The notes beneath the pieces are model-generated. The model saw only the letters and a list, made by a program, of their open reading frames with translations, did not search any database and was not told where the DNA came from. This document shows positions 57,631 through 58,796 of a DNA stretch of 58,796 nucleotides, one piece after another; positions within the stretch are counted from its first letter, which is position 1; every line of letters begins with the position of its first letter. The stretch spans positions 1-58,796 of the forward strand of contig JAAAUF010000138.1 of the NCBI GenBank assembly GCA_015499985.1. Reading direction: 5' to 3'. Origin of the DNA: Haplosporangium gracile (taxonomy: Eukaryota > Mortierellomycota > Mortierellomycetes > Mortierellales > Mortierellaceae). The translations under genes were made by a program, and so were the position numbers.

Positions 57631-58796
57631 TCAACTACATCCGCTACGCTCCCTCCCCTCCTCCCCATCACCATCCTCAAAAATAAAAAAGCCATCGTTC
57701 TCCTCGACGCGCTCCTTGATCTCATCATCAGCGTCCGGAATGTCCTCAGTCTCGAGCAAGTTGTACAAAACAACACAGGCCATGATTTGTTGGTTGACGA
57801 GTCGCATATCATACTCGGTACTGTGGTCGAGGCGCAACGTGTCGAGACACCAACAAAAACACTTGAGCCATCCAAACGCGTGCTCAATCTTGATCCTCGA
57901 CGACCACAGTTTTTTTTTTGAAATCGTCTCTATGGGCAGGCTGGTCCTCCTCTTTGTAGGCAGTGATGACAGTCGGGGCAAGAGCGTAAGCGGCATCTCC
58001 AATCAGATGCTCGTCGCCTTGGAAATAATCTTTCTTGCGTCGGTACAAAGGCGTATCCTTCTAGGCTGCAGAATCGTGTCTGGAGCCAGTGTAACCTGTA
58101 GTGAAGAAGATGAAAACTCCACGGCGGTCGCACACTCCAGTTGCCCCCATTGCAAAATTGTTCTTCCACCAAAATCTGGAGCCCGATAGATCTCAATCAT
58201 AGCGCCATCCAAAACTCCAACGACGTCTCTGAAGCTATCCTTCCCCAAACTTTGTTTGATGACGACCTTATGTAGCGAGTGATGTATGCACACAAAGCAT
58301 TCGCGACACGCCTGGTGTAGCGGACGACAGGCCCGACAGAAACTTCAAGCTGTCGGTGAATCGCGGTGAACGAAGTTAAAGTCCCATTATGGGTGAGACG
58401 ATGAAGAGCGACCTTGAGCTGGACATCCACGAGCGCCTGGGGCTTCTTCCGCCTTATCTCAAAGACGGGGTGTTCCTTGAATAAGGTTGACAACGAAGTC
58501 GAACTGAGGCTTGGTCATTTTGAAAGTGTCATAGAAATACCCTTATCGTCTACTGATAGGACCCCCTCTCGGTAGCGGGCATCAAGGATTCGAATTCGTC
58601 TCAGCGGAACAAGATAACGGGAGGTACGGACGTAGTTGTAGGTGTCGAGGCCAGAATGGAGTAGAAGCCAATTGAATGTCACTGGTCGGCGGAAAAGCGT
58701 GAGCGAGAACAGGATATAGAGGAGGGAATTGAGCTTTTTAAGGCCTCTTTGACGGTAGGGCAGCTTGTTGCGGAAAGCAGACAAAATACGAAAAAA
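57631..58796 (-). pseudogene. Degraded PIF/Harbinger DDE transposase (HARBI1-like)
   Basis: Fragments in successive frames on the minus strand line up with one HARBI1-like protein. They include an N-terminal helical part (TKPQFDFVVNLIQ, then HPVFEIRRKKPQALVDVQLK), VVGVLDGAMIEIYRAPDFGG with the first Asp, a GYTGSRHDS piece with the second Asp, DEHLIGDAAYALAP, and KIEHAFGWLKCFCWCLDTLR with the Glu. Breaks: frameshifts near 58450, near 58270 and near 58165, a TAG right after the HDSAA segment (near 58060), and a frameshift at the T-run 57911-57919. The catalytic triad residues survive but in different frames. The gene continues beyond the window end. The many breaks argue for real decay, though the homopolymer break could be a sequencing error. 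Confidence 0.82.

Larger units (their letters stand above)
55812..58796. mobile_element. PIF/Harbinger-type DNA transposon, right end beyond window
   Basis: A Myb/SANT-like gene (+) and a DDE transposase remnant (-) face each other tail to tail, the two-gene plan of PIF/Harbinger elements. No terminal inverted repeats or 3-bp target duplication could be identified; the element runs off the window end and its left border is not fixed. Confidence 0.7.

Overview
This window is nuclear DNA of a fungus with short introns. It has spliceosomal introns throughout (about 50-400 nt, GT-AG with a few GC-AG), ctaac/ctgac-type branch sites, pyrimidine-rich leaders and fungus-specific gene families (VTS1, SVF1, mitofissin/ATG44, DUF3712, THOC5, COQ9). 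The family mix includes a six-transmembrane Kv-type K+ channel, an AlkB homologue 6, TTI2 and a Harbinger transposon. With the Ser/Gln/Asn-rich low-complexity tracts this fits an early-diverging filamentous fungus, most likely of the Mortierella type. That placement is inference; no rRNA gene is present to fix it. I built exon models by matching splice sites with codon phase; every multi-exon model below closes in frame.

Layout. 0-6.7 kb: 3' part of a DUF3712 protein (+), a diphosphoinositol-polyphosphate Nudix hydrolase (-), and the SAM-domain RNA-binding protein VTS1 (-). 8.2-13.2 kb: pseudouridine synthase PUS1 (-) and AlkB homologue 6 (-), separated by 1.1 kb holding two copies of a box C/D snoRNA of the U18 type. 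14.7-26.9 kb: an Osh3-like oxysterol-binding protein (+), THOC5 (-), SVF1 (-), COQ9 (+) and RRP14/SURF6 (-). 27.3-37.4 kb: a Kv channel (-), an orphan polytopic membrane protein (+), EMC5 (-) and COQ1 (+). 38.6-46.7 kb: a secreted GH18 chitinase with an in-frame stop before its tail (+), mitofissin ATG44 (-), endonuclease V (-) and TTI2 (+). 46.8-51 kb: a large TLDc/OXR1-type protein (-). 54.1-55.0 kb: a small secreted protein (+). 55.8 kb to the end: a PIF/Harbinger transposon with an intact Myb/SANT-like gene and a transposase broken by frameshifts and a stop.

How the genes relate. Most are unrelated housekeeping genes in divergent or tail-to-tail pairs with short gaps (100-300 bp). Some themes recur: mitochondrial function (COQ1, COQ9, ATG44, a possible mitochondrial PUS1 form), RNA modification and ribosome assembly (PUS1, the two U18 copies, RRP14, THOC5, ALKBH6, VTS1) and ER/lipid work (Osh3-like, EMC5, SVF1).

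The most interesting signals are the duplicated U18 snoRNA just upstream of PUS1, an 8-nt and a 14-nt internal microexon, the Kv channel, EMC5 ending in KDEL, and the chitinase stop next to an assembly gap.
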